Below, in pieces: positions 55,316 through 64,000 of a stretch of DNA of 64,000 nucleotides. A model generated the notes under the pieces. It had not been told where the DNA came from. It ran no database searches and saw nothing but the letters and a program-made list of their open reading frames with translations. This stretch comes from Verrucomicrobiota bacterium. Lineage in GTDB: Bacteria > Verrucomicrobiota > Verrucomicrobiia > Limisphaerales > JACRJY01. How positions within the stretch are numbered: the stretch's first letter is position 1; each line of letters opens with the position of its first letter. The DNA lies in the NCBI GenBank assembly GCA_016235585.1, contig JACRJY010000037.1, positions 1 through 64,000 of the forward strand, written 5' to 3'. The position numbers were made by a program, and so were the translations under genes.

Positions 55316-57522
55316 AAGCGCACTTCCTTGCTGCGTGCTTTTTCGCAACCACGGCGACCGCACCCTTCGCCGCTGAATCTCCGGCAACCTTTCCCGAACT
55401 CCCGGCGCTCGTTCGTGGCGTGCAGAAGATCGCCAGCCCCGGCGCGCCGGGCCGCGTGTGCGTGTTTGGCGGCACGGCGTTCCCCGTCGTCGTCGGCAAG
55501 GCGGACAAGACCGTGCAGCCCGTCGTCGGCGCGGCGCAGGTCGGCGCGGGGCGCGTCGTGGTCTTCGGCCACGACGGTTATCTGGAGGCCGCCACGCTCA
55601 AGGAGGCGGACACCGCAAAGTTCCTCGCCAACTGCATCACCTGGACGGCGCGTGGCGCGGCGAAACCGCAAGTCGTCATTCTCGGCGGCAAGGGGCTTGG
55701 CGCGGCGCTCGAAGCCAGCGGCTTCACCACCGCCCCCGCCGACCTCGCAAAGCTCACGCCGGCACAAGTGCTCATCGCGGACGGCCGGCAGGTGAAGCCC
55801 GGCGACGTAGACGGCATTTTGAAATTCATCCGCGCGGGTGGCGGCTTCATCACGGCAGGCACGGGCTGGGGCTGGAAGTCTTTGAATCCCGGCAGGGAAC
55901 TCGCCACCGACTTCGCGCTCAACCGGATTCTCGCCGGCACGGGCGTGATGATCGCCGACGGCACCGCAGGTGACACGACGCAGGGCGGCTTCACCGTGAA
56001 CCCCAGCGTGCCGACGCTCGCGCACGCGGGCCGGGCGCTGCTCGCGGCGGTGGCCCACACGGAGGGCACGGCGAAGTTGAGCAGCGCCGACGCCACGCTC
56101 GCCAGCGCGACGCTCGTCGCCGCCGCTGAATGTTTGCCATCCAACGACACCGCGCTGCTGCCACGTCTCCGCGCACTCGCCGCCAACCCCAAAGTCACCT
56201 CCGTGCCGTCGCCCAAGTCGCCGGTGAAGTCCGACAATCTCGCGGGCCGCATCCTTGTCACCATGCAGGGCCAGGCGTTGCGGAAACTACCGCCGGAAAA
56301 AATTCGCGCCCACACGGCGGCGGAATTTTTCCCCGGTCTGCCGCCGAAAGGCGCGCCGCGCGTGCAGAGCGCGAGCGTGCTGGTGAACACGGGCATTCCC
56401 GGCTGGCGCAGCACCGGCCTCTACGCCGCGCCGGGCGATCTCGTCACGGCGCTGATTCCCGCCGGGGCCGTCGGCAAGAAACTCCAGCTCCGCATCGGCG
56501 CGCACAAGGACGAGCTGTGGCACCTCGATTCGTGGAAGCGCTTCCCCGAAATCACGCGCGTGTTTCCGCTGAAGGGCACGGTGACGAAGGCGGCGTGCGC
56601 GTTCGGCGGATTGATTTACATCGAAGTTCCAAAAGATGCTTCCCCTGAAACCGTCACCGTGCAAATCACCGGGGCGATGGCCGCGCCGTTTTACATGCAT
56701 GGCCGGACGAGCGTGGAACTGTGGAAGAGCAGCATCCGCAACAACCCTTCGCCGTGGGGCGAACTGGCCTCGTCGAAAGTCATCCTCACGCTGCCCAGCG
56801 AAGTGCTCCGCACGCTTGACGACCCGAAGGCGCTCATGGACACATGGGATCGCATCCTCGACCTCGACGCGGAGCTGGCGGGCATTTCCAAACAACGCCC
56901 GCGCCCAGAGCGCATCGTGTGCGACGAGCAGATTTCCGCCGGTTATATGCACGCGGGTTATCCGATCATGACGTGGATGGATCAGCCGAAGAACTTTGCC
57001 AACCGCGAGAGTCTGCTGAAGGGCAATTGGGGCATCTTCCATGAACTCGGCCACAACCATCAGGTCAGCGACTGGACGTTCGAGGGCACGGGCGAAGTGA
57101 CGTGCAATTTGTTCAGCTTTTACGTGATGGACAAGCTCTGTGGCGTGAAACCGCGCGACTACGTTCACGGCGGAAAAGGGCTGCCGGTGATCAAGCTGCA
57201 TCAGACCTACTTTGCCGGCGGCCCGGCCAGCTACGAGCGGTGGAAGAAAGAGCCGTTCACCGCGCTTTGCCTATATGCCCAGTTGCAGGATGCCTTCGGC
57301 TGGGAGCCTTATCAGAAAGTCTTCGCCGAGTATCGCGCGCTGCCCGACGCCGCCCGCCCGAAATCCGAACAAGACAAGCGCGACCAGTGGATGACGCGCT
57401 TTTCCAAAACCGTCGGCAAAAACCTCGCGCCGTTCTTCCGCAAATGGGGCGTGCCGGTCAGCGATGCTGCCGCGCAGTCCGTCGCCAGCCTGCCCGCGTG
57501 GCTGCCGGACGATATGAAGTGA
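55312..57522 (+). CDS. M60-like zinc metallopeptidase (secreted)
   Basis: GIFHELGHNHQVSDWTFEGTGEVTCNLFSFYVMD; 4-nt overlap with upstream gene. Confidence 0.88.
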   Translation: MKAHFLAACFFATTATAPFAAESPATFPELPALVRGVQKIASPGAPGRVCVFGGTAFPVVVGKADKTVQPVVGAAQVGAGRVVVFGHDGYLEAATLKEADTAKFLANCITWTARGAAKPQVVILGGKGLGAALEASGFTTAPADLAKLTPAQVLIADGRQVKPGDVDGILKFIRAGGGFITAGTGWGWKSLNPGRELATDFALNRILAGTGVMIADGTAGDTTQGGFTVNPSVPTLAHAGRALLAAVAHTEGTAKLSSADATLASATLVAAAECLPSNDTALLPRLRALAANPKVTSVPSPKSPVKSDNLAGRILVTMQGQALRKLPPEKIRAHTAAEFFPGLPPKGAPRVQSASVLVNTGIPGWRSTGLYAAPGDLVTALIPAGAVGKKLQLRIGAHKDELWHLDSWKRFPEITRVFPLKGTVTKAACAFGGLIYIEVPKDASPETVTVQITGAMAAPFYMHGRTSVELWKSSIRNNPSPWGELASSKVILTLPSEVLRTLDDPKALMDTWDRILDLDAELAGISKQRPRPERIVCDEQISAGYMHAGYPIMTWMDQPKNFANRESLLKGNWGIFHELGHNHQVSDWTFEGTGEVTCNLFSFYVMDKLCGVKPRDYVHGGKGLPVIKLHQTYFAGGPASYERWKKEPFTALCLYAQLQDAFGWEPYQKVFAEYRALPDAARPKSEQDKRDQWMTRFSKTVGKNLAPFFRKWGVPVSDAAAQSVASLPAWLPDDMK

Positions 57523-57546
57523 CAATACACGGTTGTCTCGACAAGT

Positions 57547-57622
57547 GGCACCTCCTCTCCCGCCCTTCGGGCACCCTCTCCTCCATTCAGAATGGAGGAG
57601 AGGGATGGGGAGAGGAGGTGCC
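57547..57622. terminator. Large inverted repeat between convergent genes
   Basis: ggcacctcctctccc (57547-57561) / gggagaggaggtgcc (57608-57622) with an inner ctctcctccattcagaatggaggagag hairpin. Confidence 0.65.
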
Positions 57623-57636
57623 AACAGGAAAGCGCA

Positions 57637-58770
57637 TTACTTCTCCGCGAGCAGCTTCTCCACTTTTTCCACCAGCCCTTCGCGTGCATTCATGTCACGC
57701 AGGAGGCCGCGCTTGTCCACGAGCCACATCGCCGGAATGGACGTGATGCCGAAGTCGCGCGCGAACTGGTTCTCCCAGCCCTTGCCGTCGAAATACTGCG
57801 TCCAGGACATCTGCTCGCGGGTGACGAACTTTTCCAGCGCGTCCTTCTGCTGGTCGAGGCTGATGCCGACAATCTCGAAGCCCTGCTCGTGCAGCCGCGC
57901 GTAGGCGGCCTTGACGTTCGGCAGTTCCGCCACGCACGGCCCGCACCACGTCGCCCAGAAATCCACCAGCACGACCTTGCCCGGCATCTTCGCCACGTCC
58001 ACCGCGCGCCCGTCGAGCGCGGTGAACTGGAGCGCGAGTGGCTTGCCGATGGCGTCGAGCTTGCGGAGCAGCGCGCGGGCGGCCTCCTTCGTCTCCGACG
58101 CGGCATCCGGCGCGGCGAGGATTTCATTCGCAATGCGCCTCGTCTCGCCTTCGAGGTTGGTCGCGACTTCAAAGAGCATCGAATAAATTTCGGGACGCTT
58201 GGGGAACTGCTTCTGCAGTTCCCGCGTGCCGCGCTCGAATTCCTTCAGCATGGCTTCCATCCCATCGGCGCGTCGGCTCATGGCCGTGCGCTGGGCGCGC
58301 TGGGCGAGAATCTTAAACCGCTCGTCCTCGCTCGCGCCGGCCTTGAGGCGCGCATCGTCCAGCTCGTCGAGCCGCGCGAGCGCGTTCGTGTGGCCCGCGC
58401 GGAACGCGGCTTCCAACAGTTCGCGCTCGCGCGTCTGCGCGGTGGTGGACTGCGGATGCTGCGGGAACTGGGTGTAAAACCCCCGCGCCTTGTCGGCGGC
58501 GGCGGCCATCGCCTCGCGCGCGCGGACGCGGTAGGCCGCAATTTCCTCGTTGCTGGGCCGCTTCGCCTGCCATTCGGCGGGGGGCGGCGGCACTTCGGAC
58601 AATTTTTCCAGCTCCGCCCACGCCGCGTCCGCCGGATCGCTGGTGGTGACGGATGGCGTGGCGACCAGGTTCGGCCTGCCCGCCTTGGGTGGTGGCGCGG
58701 ATTCCTGCTTTGAGCAGCCGTTGGCAAGGAGAAGTGCGAGCGCGGCGAGTGAATGGAGGATGCGATTCAT
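57637..58770 (-). CDS. TlpA-like thioredoxin-fold lipoprotein
   Basis: LLANGCSKQ lipobox-like; VVLVDFWATWCGPCVAELPNVKAAY. Confidence 0.93.
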   Translation of the reverse strand: MNRILHSLAALALLLANGCSKQESAPPPKAGRPNLVATPSVTTSDPADAAWAELEKLSEVPPPPAEWQAKRPSNEEIAAYRVRAREAMAAAADKARGFYTQFPQHPQSTTAQTRERELLEAAFRAGHTNALARLDELDDARLKAGASEDERFKILAQRAQRTAMSRRADGMEAMLKEFERGTRELQKQFPKRPEIYSMLFEVATNLEGETRRIANEILAAPDAASETKEAARALLRKLDAIGKPLALQFTALDGRAVDVAKMPGKVVLVDFWATWCGPCVAELPNVKAAYARLHEQGFEIVGISLDQQKDALEKFVTREQMSWTQYFDGKGWENQFARDFGITSIPAMWLVDKRGLLRDMNAREGLVEKVEKLLAEK

Positions 58771-58809
58771 GTGGAAATTACTGTGATGAACTTTCTTTCG
58801 CCGCTCAAA

Positions 58810-59457
58810 TCAATCTTTGGTTTGACTCGATCCGGCGGGCGCTTTCTTCTGCTGCTCCGCCCGCGCGGCCTTGCGCGCGGCTTCCAGCAGCACCGCGCAC
58901 GGTTCGAGACACGGAATCACGCTCTTCTCCCCTGCCCCGTCGGCTTCGAGGCCGTCCACCGTCCAGAGCCGGCGCTTGAGGCAGAGCCGCGCGTCGCACG
59001 TGGCGTGGATGACGACGGCGGCCTGCGCGTCCGTGAGCGACTGCGCGATGCGATACATCCCCGACTGCCGGTTGGTGAACTCGCGGAAATGCGTGACCGG
59101 CGGCGGCGACGCGCGCGCGGCAAACCAGTCCGCCAGCGCGCCGGGATAAAGCTGGTTCAGCGCCGTCTCCAGCGCCGCCGCATCCGGCGCGAGGCACCGC
59201 CAGCCGCGCTGGAGAGTGGGCGCGGCCTTGAGCGGACGAAACGCGCCCCCGGCGGTGAATTGCGCCACTGCGCGCAGCCCGTCCGGGGCGACCTGCCGCA
59301 GTTCCGCCGCCGCGCCATCGCGATCTGAAATGTGGCGCAACTCCCAGCCGCTGCCATTGCGGCGCAGCAGCACCTGCGCCCATTGCGTCTCCGCGCCCGT
59401 CTCGGCGAGGAAGCATTTCAACGCGGGATTTTCAAACACGGTCACGGCGGCAGACAT
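58810..59457 (-). CDS. Hypothetical protein
   Basis: 215-aa ORF in consistent operon-like spacing. Confidence 0.55.
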   Translation of the reverse strand: MSAAVTVFENPALKCFLAETGAETQWAQVLLRRNGSGWELRHISDRDGAAAELRQVAPDGLRAVAQFTAGGAFRPLKAAPTLQRGWRCLAPDAAALETALNQLYPGALADWFAARASPPPVTHFREFTNRQSGMYRIAQSLTDAQAAVVIHATCDARLCLKRRLWTVDGLEADGAGEKSVIPCLEPCAVLLEAARKAARAEQQKKAPAGSSQTKD

Positions 59458-59520
59458 TAGCGCGGCGATAAGTTTTGAAAACAGGAGAAAACTCTCCGGG
59501 GTGTCGCACGGGCGAAAAGC

Positions 59521-62500
59521 CTACCGCATTCGAATCCGGTAGAACTGCTGCGGCGGGCTGTTCGTGACCACAAACTCCACCTGCCCCACGCCGTTCGTGA
59601 TAACGAGCGCGTTAGTCAACGTAACCCAGTTCGCGGCGTTCAAGTCCGTCGCGCCTTCCACGTCCAGATTGCTCAAGTCCCAGTCAAACAGCGGGCCGCC
59701 GCCGAAGTCGGAGAAGGAAATCCGGTAGCGGCCGCCGCCGAGCGCGGTGAGCGGCAGAAGGCGCTGCGCCGTCCCGCCCACGGACAGCAGCGCATTACTG
59801 CTTGTCACGCTGCCGAACGCGTTGGTGACGGCCACGGCGTAATGGCCGCTGTGGCTGCGCGCCACGCTGGTCAACGCGAGCGTGGCATTGGTCGCGCCCG
59901 CCAGCGCGTTGCTGCCGAAGAACCATTGATAAGCGAGCGGTGGCGTGCCGGTCGCCTCAACTATAAATGTCGCTGCGCCACCGCTAGTGCTGGTCTGGCT
60001 TTGCGGCTGAAGAGTGATGCCAGGGGAAGTGAAGACTACGGTTGCTGTCGCTTCGGTAAGGCCTGAAGAGCTATTGCGATAGCCTCCGACAACCCGTGCA
60101 CAGGCGCGCACCAAACCGCCCGCAGGAAGATTCAAGCCGGCCAGTTCCCAGCCTCCAGAGATGCGCGACCCGTGGCCGAGAAACGTCCAGTTTGTGCCAC
60201 CATCCGTGGAATGATCAAACGTCACAAACTTCGCTTCAGGCGAAGACCCGCTCCTTGACCAAACTAGCCGATTGATGCTTGCCACGTTCAGGCTTTGGGA
60301 GGCGGGTTCATTGAACAACCGGGCCATGCGGTTCCAATTCAAATCGCCCACATTGGTAAAAGTGCCGCCGATAGCGACTTTGCCATCGACCAACAAGGTC
60401 GCCCCATTGACCGGGCCACCGACATCGGGATTAAAACCCAAATCGAGTGTTCCATCGGGATTCAGCCGGGCGAGGCGATTGCGGGCCATGCCTCCGACCG
60501 CTGTGAAAGCCCCCCCAATGATGATCCTGCCGTCCGACTGGAGAACCACGCTGTTGACGTTGCTGTTCACGTAGGGATTGAAACTGGTGTCCAAGGCTCC
60601 ATCCGAATCAAGGCGGGCAAGATACCTGATGCTTGACCCGCCGATGCTGGTGAACAATCCTCCAACGAGAATCCTGCCATCGGGCTGCTCAACGATGCAG
60701 TTCATGTCGCTGCTGGCATTGGGGTCGAAGGCCGTGTCCAGGCTGCCATCCGCATTTAGGCGTGCAATGCGGGATCGAAGCGTGCCCGCAATGTTGGTGA
60801 ACGCACCACCAATGAGTATCCGACCGTCAGTTTGGATCTCCACACAGTTGACATTGGCAAAGGAAGTGTCCCGGCTGATTGTGCCGGCATTGAAATTCGT
60901 ATCCAAGGTTCCGTCCTCATTCAAGCGCACCAGATTATAGAGTGTTGCGCCATCAATATTCGTAAAATGCCCGCCAATCAAAATCTTGCCGTCCAGCTGC
61001 ATCGCCATGCCATACACAGCTGGCGTCTGAATGCTTGGATTTCCCGCCAACGCAAGGTCGAAGCCGGTGTCCAAGGTGCCGTCAACATTGAGCCGGGCGA
61101 TGAAAGTGCGAGTCGCGCCGTTCACATTGGTGAAGAATCCACCGATCACGGTTTTGCCATCGGCTTGGAGAATCGTGCCGGATACAGTGCTGTTTATGGT
61201 GGGAGGGTTGAAAGCCGGATCCAGCGTGGCATCATTGTTGAATCGCGCGATGCGACTGCGGGCCACGCCTGCCACATTGGTGAACGAACCGGCGAGGAGG
61301 AATTTTTCGCCCGGCTGAACAGCCAAGGCGTTGACCGTGCTGTTGGCGCTGGGATTGAAAGTCAGATCCACGTCGCCCGGGTCGCCGTCATGAACAGTGT
61401 TTACAATCACCTGGAACAAAGTTTCGACATACAAGCCTGCCGCATCTGTTGCCCGGATGGCGATCGTGGCCGTGCCATGCTGGTTCGTCTGGCAGTGCAG
61501 CGTGAGCGTGCCGTTCGTGTTGTTCACGAACGCGGACACTAGAATCGGATTATCCGAGGCCTGGACGGAGTATTCCATGGCCGAAGACGGCGTTTCGGCG
61601 TCCTGAAAGACGGCGCGCAAATCAATCACGGTGTCGGGGCTGTCCTCATTGACGGTCAAATCCGCAATGGGGTTCACCACGACCGGCGCGGCGTTCGACG
61701 GAAACGCCGCCACCATGCTGGCGAAACCGTGGGATGCATTGGCGTAGCCACCAAGCACTCGCCCCTTCGCCCGGATCAGGCAGTTCACTGGCAGGGCTAG
61801 CCCCGCGAGTTCCCAGCCGTTGGAGAACGCGATGCCTTGCCCTATTGCGTTCCAAGTGGCCCCGCGATCCGTGGATTGCTCGAAAGTCGTCGCTTGCATC
61901 ACTGGGCTGGCGGCTCCCAATCGCCACTCCACCCGCTCCGCACTCGTCGCTGTCAGGGTTTGCGGGTTCGGATCATTGGCCAGCCGGACGATCCGTCTTT
62001 GCGCGACGCCGCCCACGCTGGTGAAATTGCCGCCAACCATCAGGCTGCCATCGTTCTGCAACGTAATTCCGTAAACGGTCGAGTTGAGCTTGGCATCGAA
62101 GGTGGCGTCCAAAGTGCCGTCGGGATTGAGCCGAGCAAGGTTGGTGCGCACGACCCCATTGACGGCAGAAAAACTGCCGCCGAGGAATAGCCGGCCATCA
62201 GCTTGTAGTGCCATGCTGTAGATTGTCCCGGCACCGCCCAATACAGGGGTGAAACTCTCGTCAATCGTGCAGTCGGTGTTTATCCGGGCGATACTTCTGC
62301 GGACGATCCCGCCTGCATAGATAAACGATGCCCCAATGATTATTTTTCCATCCGGCTGGATAAAGAGACTACGACACCCACCACCAGAATTGGTGTTCAC
62401 AGTAAAACTCGCATCCCCGGTGCCGTCGGTGTTCAGCCGCGCAACAAAAATACGTTTTAGTCCACCGATGTTTGTGAAATTGCCCCCCACAACAATTCTT

Positions 62501-64000
62501 CCATCCGTCTGCACCGCTGCGGCATAGACACCGTCCGCAGCATTCGGATCATAACCCGTATCCAGTGTCCCGTCGGCGTTGAGCCGGGCGATTCGGTTTC
62601 GAATTTGGCCGGAGGCATCAGTGAAGTCGCCGCCGATGACGATCTTCCCATCGGGCTGCAATGCCATGCACCAGACGTTGCTGTCCAGGTTCAGCGTGTA
62701 TCCCGCGTCCAAGCTGCCATCGGAATTGAGCCGGGCCAGGCGGTTGCGTTGTTCGCCGTTCACGTTGGTAAAAGAGCCGCCGATGATAATCTTCCCATCC
62801 TCCTGAACTACGCAGCAATAAATACTCCCGTCCACCACGGGAGCAAAACTCGCATCCAGCAAGCCATTGGCATGAAACCGGGCAATCCCAGTTCGTGGGT
62901 GCGTGCCCAGCGCGGTGAAACTTCCGCCGATGACTGTTTTGCCATCCGGTTGAGTAGCGAGAGCATAGACACTGCTGTTGCTGTCGGGATAAACAATCGG
63001 GGCCAAATCACCCGGATCGCCGTCGTGCAACTGGCGAACCATAACGACAAACGTGTCTTCTTCGAATCCGCCCATCGCGTCGGTGGCCCGCACCACCACC
63101 GTCGCCGTTCCCGACTGGTTGGTCAGGCAGTGCAAGATGAGTGTGCCATTGGTGGCGTCAATCGCGGGGGAAATCAGCGAAGGATTGCTGTTATACTGGA
63201 CGGTGAAGACCAGATTTGATGCCGGCGTCTCCGTGTCTTGAAACACCGGGCGCACATCAATCACCGTGTCTGGGGAATCCTCGTTCACCGTGAAGTCGGC
63301 GATGGGGTTCAAGATTGCTGGCGGGACGTTTGGCGGCAGCGCTACAATGGCTTCGGTCAGTCCGGAGGAGCCGTTGTATGCGCCTCCGACAATTCGTGTG
63401 CGGGCACGCACCAGTCCGGTCGTGGGCAGGCTCAAGTTCGTCAACGCCCAAGTAGTGTCGGCCATGCGGATGCCGGCACCCAGTGATGACCAGTTCGTCC
63501 CGCCATCCGTGGACAAATCAAAGATCACCAGCTTGGTTTCAGGGAATGAACCACTCAAGCGCCATTCCACCCGATCCGCACTCGGAACCGACAGGCGTTG
63601 GCCCGCCAGATCATTCTGCAGCCGCGCGATGCGGCGGCGGGCGACTCCACCGATGGTCGAGAAACTCCCCCCGACCAGGATATTTCCATCCGGCTGCAAA
63701 GTGACGTCATAGACAATGTTATCTGCGCCGCCGGGCGGGTCGAACGTGGTGTCCACGGCCCCGGACAGGGAGTTCAGCCGCGCGAGTCCATTGCGGGTGA
63801 TGCTGCTGAAAGTAATAATCCTTGAAAAATTGCCGCTGCAGAGAATTTTACCATCGCTTTGCAACGCCATGCCGTAGATGGAACCGGGTCCCGGAACGGT
63901 AAAAATGGGGGTAGAACTAAAAAACGAATTGAAGGTGCTGTCCACCGTGCCATCTGGGTTGATCCGGGCCAGTAAAGTGCGGGAGGCACCCCCAATCGAA
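59521..64000 (-). CDS. Giant secreted delta-60-repeat protein with Ig-like C-terminus (5' end outside window)
   Basis: Many copies of DGKIxIGGxFTNxxGxxRxxIARLNxDGTLDxxFxP; frame stays open to the window end (SIGGASRTLLARINPDGTVDSTFN). Confidence 0.92.
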   Translation of the reverse strand, partial: SIGGASRTLLARINPDGTVDSTFNSFFSSTPIFTVPGPGSIYGMALQSDGKILCSGNFSRIITFSSITRNGLARLNSLSGAVDTTFDPPGGADNIVYDVTLQPDGNILVGGSFSTIGGVARRRIARLQNDLAGQRLSVPSADRVEWRLSGSFPETKLVIFDLSTDGGTNWSSLGAGIRMADTTWALTNLSLPTTGLVRARTRIVGGAYNGSSGLTEAIVALPPNVPPAILNPIADFTVNEDSPDTVIDVRPVFQDTETPASNLVFTVQYNSNPSLISPAIDATNGTLILHCLTNQSGTATVVVRATDAMGGFEEDTFVVMVRQLHDGDPGDLAPIVYPDSNSSVYALATQPDGKTVIGGSFTALGTHPRTGIARFHANGLLDASFAPVVDGSIYCCVVQEDGKIIIGGSFTNVNGEQRNRLARLNSDGSLDAGYTLNLDSNVWCMALQPDGKIVIGGDFTDASGQIRNRIARLNADGTLDTGYDPNAADGVYAAAVQTDGRIVVGGNFTNIGGLKRIFVARLNTDGTGDASFTVNTNSGGGCRSLFIQPDGKIIIGASFIYAGGIVRRSIARINTDCTIDESFTPVLGGAGTIYSMALQADGRLFLGGSFSAVNGVVRTNLARLNPDGTLDATFDAKLNSTVYGITLQNDGSLMVGGNFTSVGGVAQRRIVRLANDPNPQTLTATSAERVEWRLGAASPVMQATTFEQSTDRGATWNAIGQGIAFSNGWELAGLALPVNCLIRAKGRVLGGYANASHGFASMVAAFPSNAAPVVVNPIADLTVNEDSPDTVIDLRAVFQDAETPSSAMEYSVQASDNPILVSAFVNNTNGTLTLHCQTNQHGTATIAIRATDAAGLYVETLFQVIVNTVHDGDPGDVDLTFNPSANSTVNALAVQPGEKFLLAGSFTNVAGVARSRIARFNNDATLDPAFNPPTINSTVSGTILQADGKTVIGGFFTNVNGATRTFIARLNVDGTLDTGFDLALAGNPSIQTPAVYGMAMQLDGKILIGGHFTNIDGATLYNLVRLNEDGTLDTNFNAGTISRDTSFANVNCVEIQTDGRILIGGAFTNIAGTLRSRIARLNADGSLDTAFDPNASSDMNCIVEQPDGRILVGGLFTSIGGSSIRYLARLDSDGALDTSFNPYVNSNVNSVVLQSDGRIIIGGAFTAVGGMARNRLARLNPDGTLDLGFNPDVGGPVNGATLLVDGKVAIGGTFTNVGDLNWNRMARLFNEPASQSLNVASINRLVWSRSGSSPEAKFVTFDHSTDGGTNWTFLGHGSRISGGWELAGLNLPAGGLVRACARVVGGYRNSSSGLTEATATVVFTSPGITLQPQSQTSTSGGAATFIVEATGTPPLAYQWFFGSNALAGATNATLALTSVARSHSGHYAVAVTNAFGSVTSSNALLSVGGTAQRLLPLTALGGGRYRISFSDFGGGPLFDWDLSNLDVEGATDLNAANWVTLTNALVITNGVGQVEFVVTNSPPQQFYRIRMR

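Overview
High-GC window that reads like a verrucomicrobial (Limisphaerales/Pedosphaera-like) chromosome. This taxonomic guess rests on gene content only. Both ends cut through large secreted-protein genes. About 1.5-28 kb is mostly housekeeping: EamA transporter, moeA, GspE/PilB ATPase, ROK kinase, SDR, uvrD/pcrA, holA, bifunctional nuclease, larA-like, M16 peptidase, leuS, VanZ, and a two-component system. About 28-59 kb is a secreted/accessory region. It carries five YHYH domains in four genes, two sulfatases (one fused between two YHYH domains), an MbnP-MauG/CCP-like fusion, a redoxin-cytochrome-copper monooxygenase, GH26, FHA/MBL/Ser-Thr kinase, M60 peptidase and TlpA-like proteins. No tRNA, rRNA, CRISPR array or transposase was recognised. 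The most notable signal is a set of dispersed repeats that normally look intergenic but here lie in frame inside genes (leuS twice, moeA, uvrD, the MbnP-CCP fusion) or supply start codons, stop codons or signal peptides. Many are built from about four 7-bp units per arm, often with an inverted second arm; the unit sequence differs at each locus but the 7-bp period does not. A separate exact 11 x 21-bp array lies at 35207-35437.
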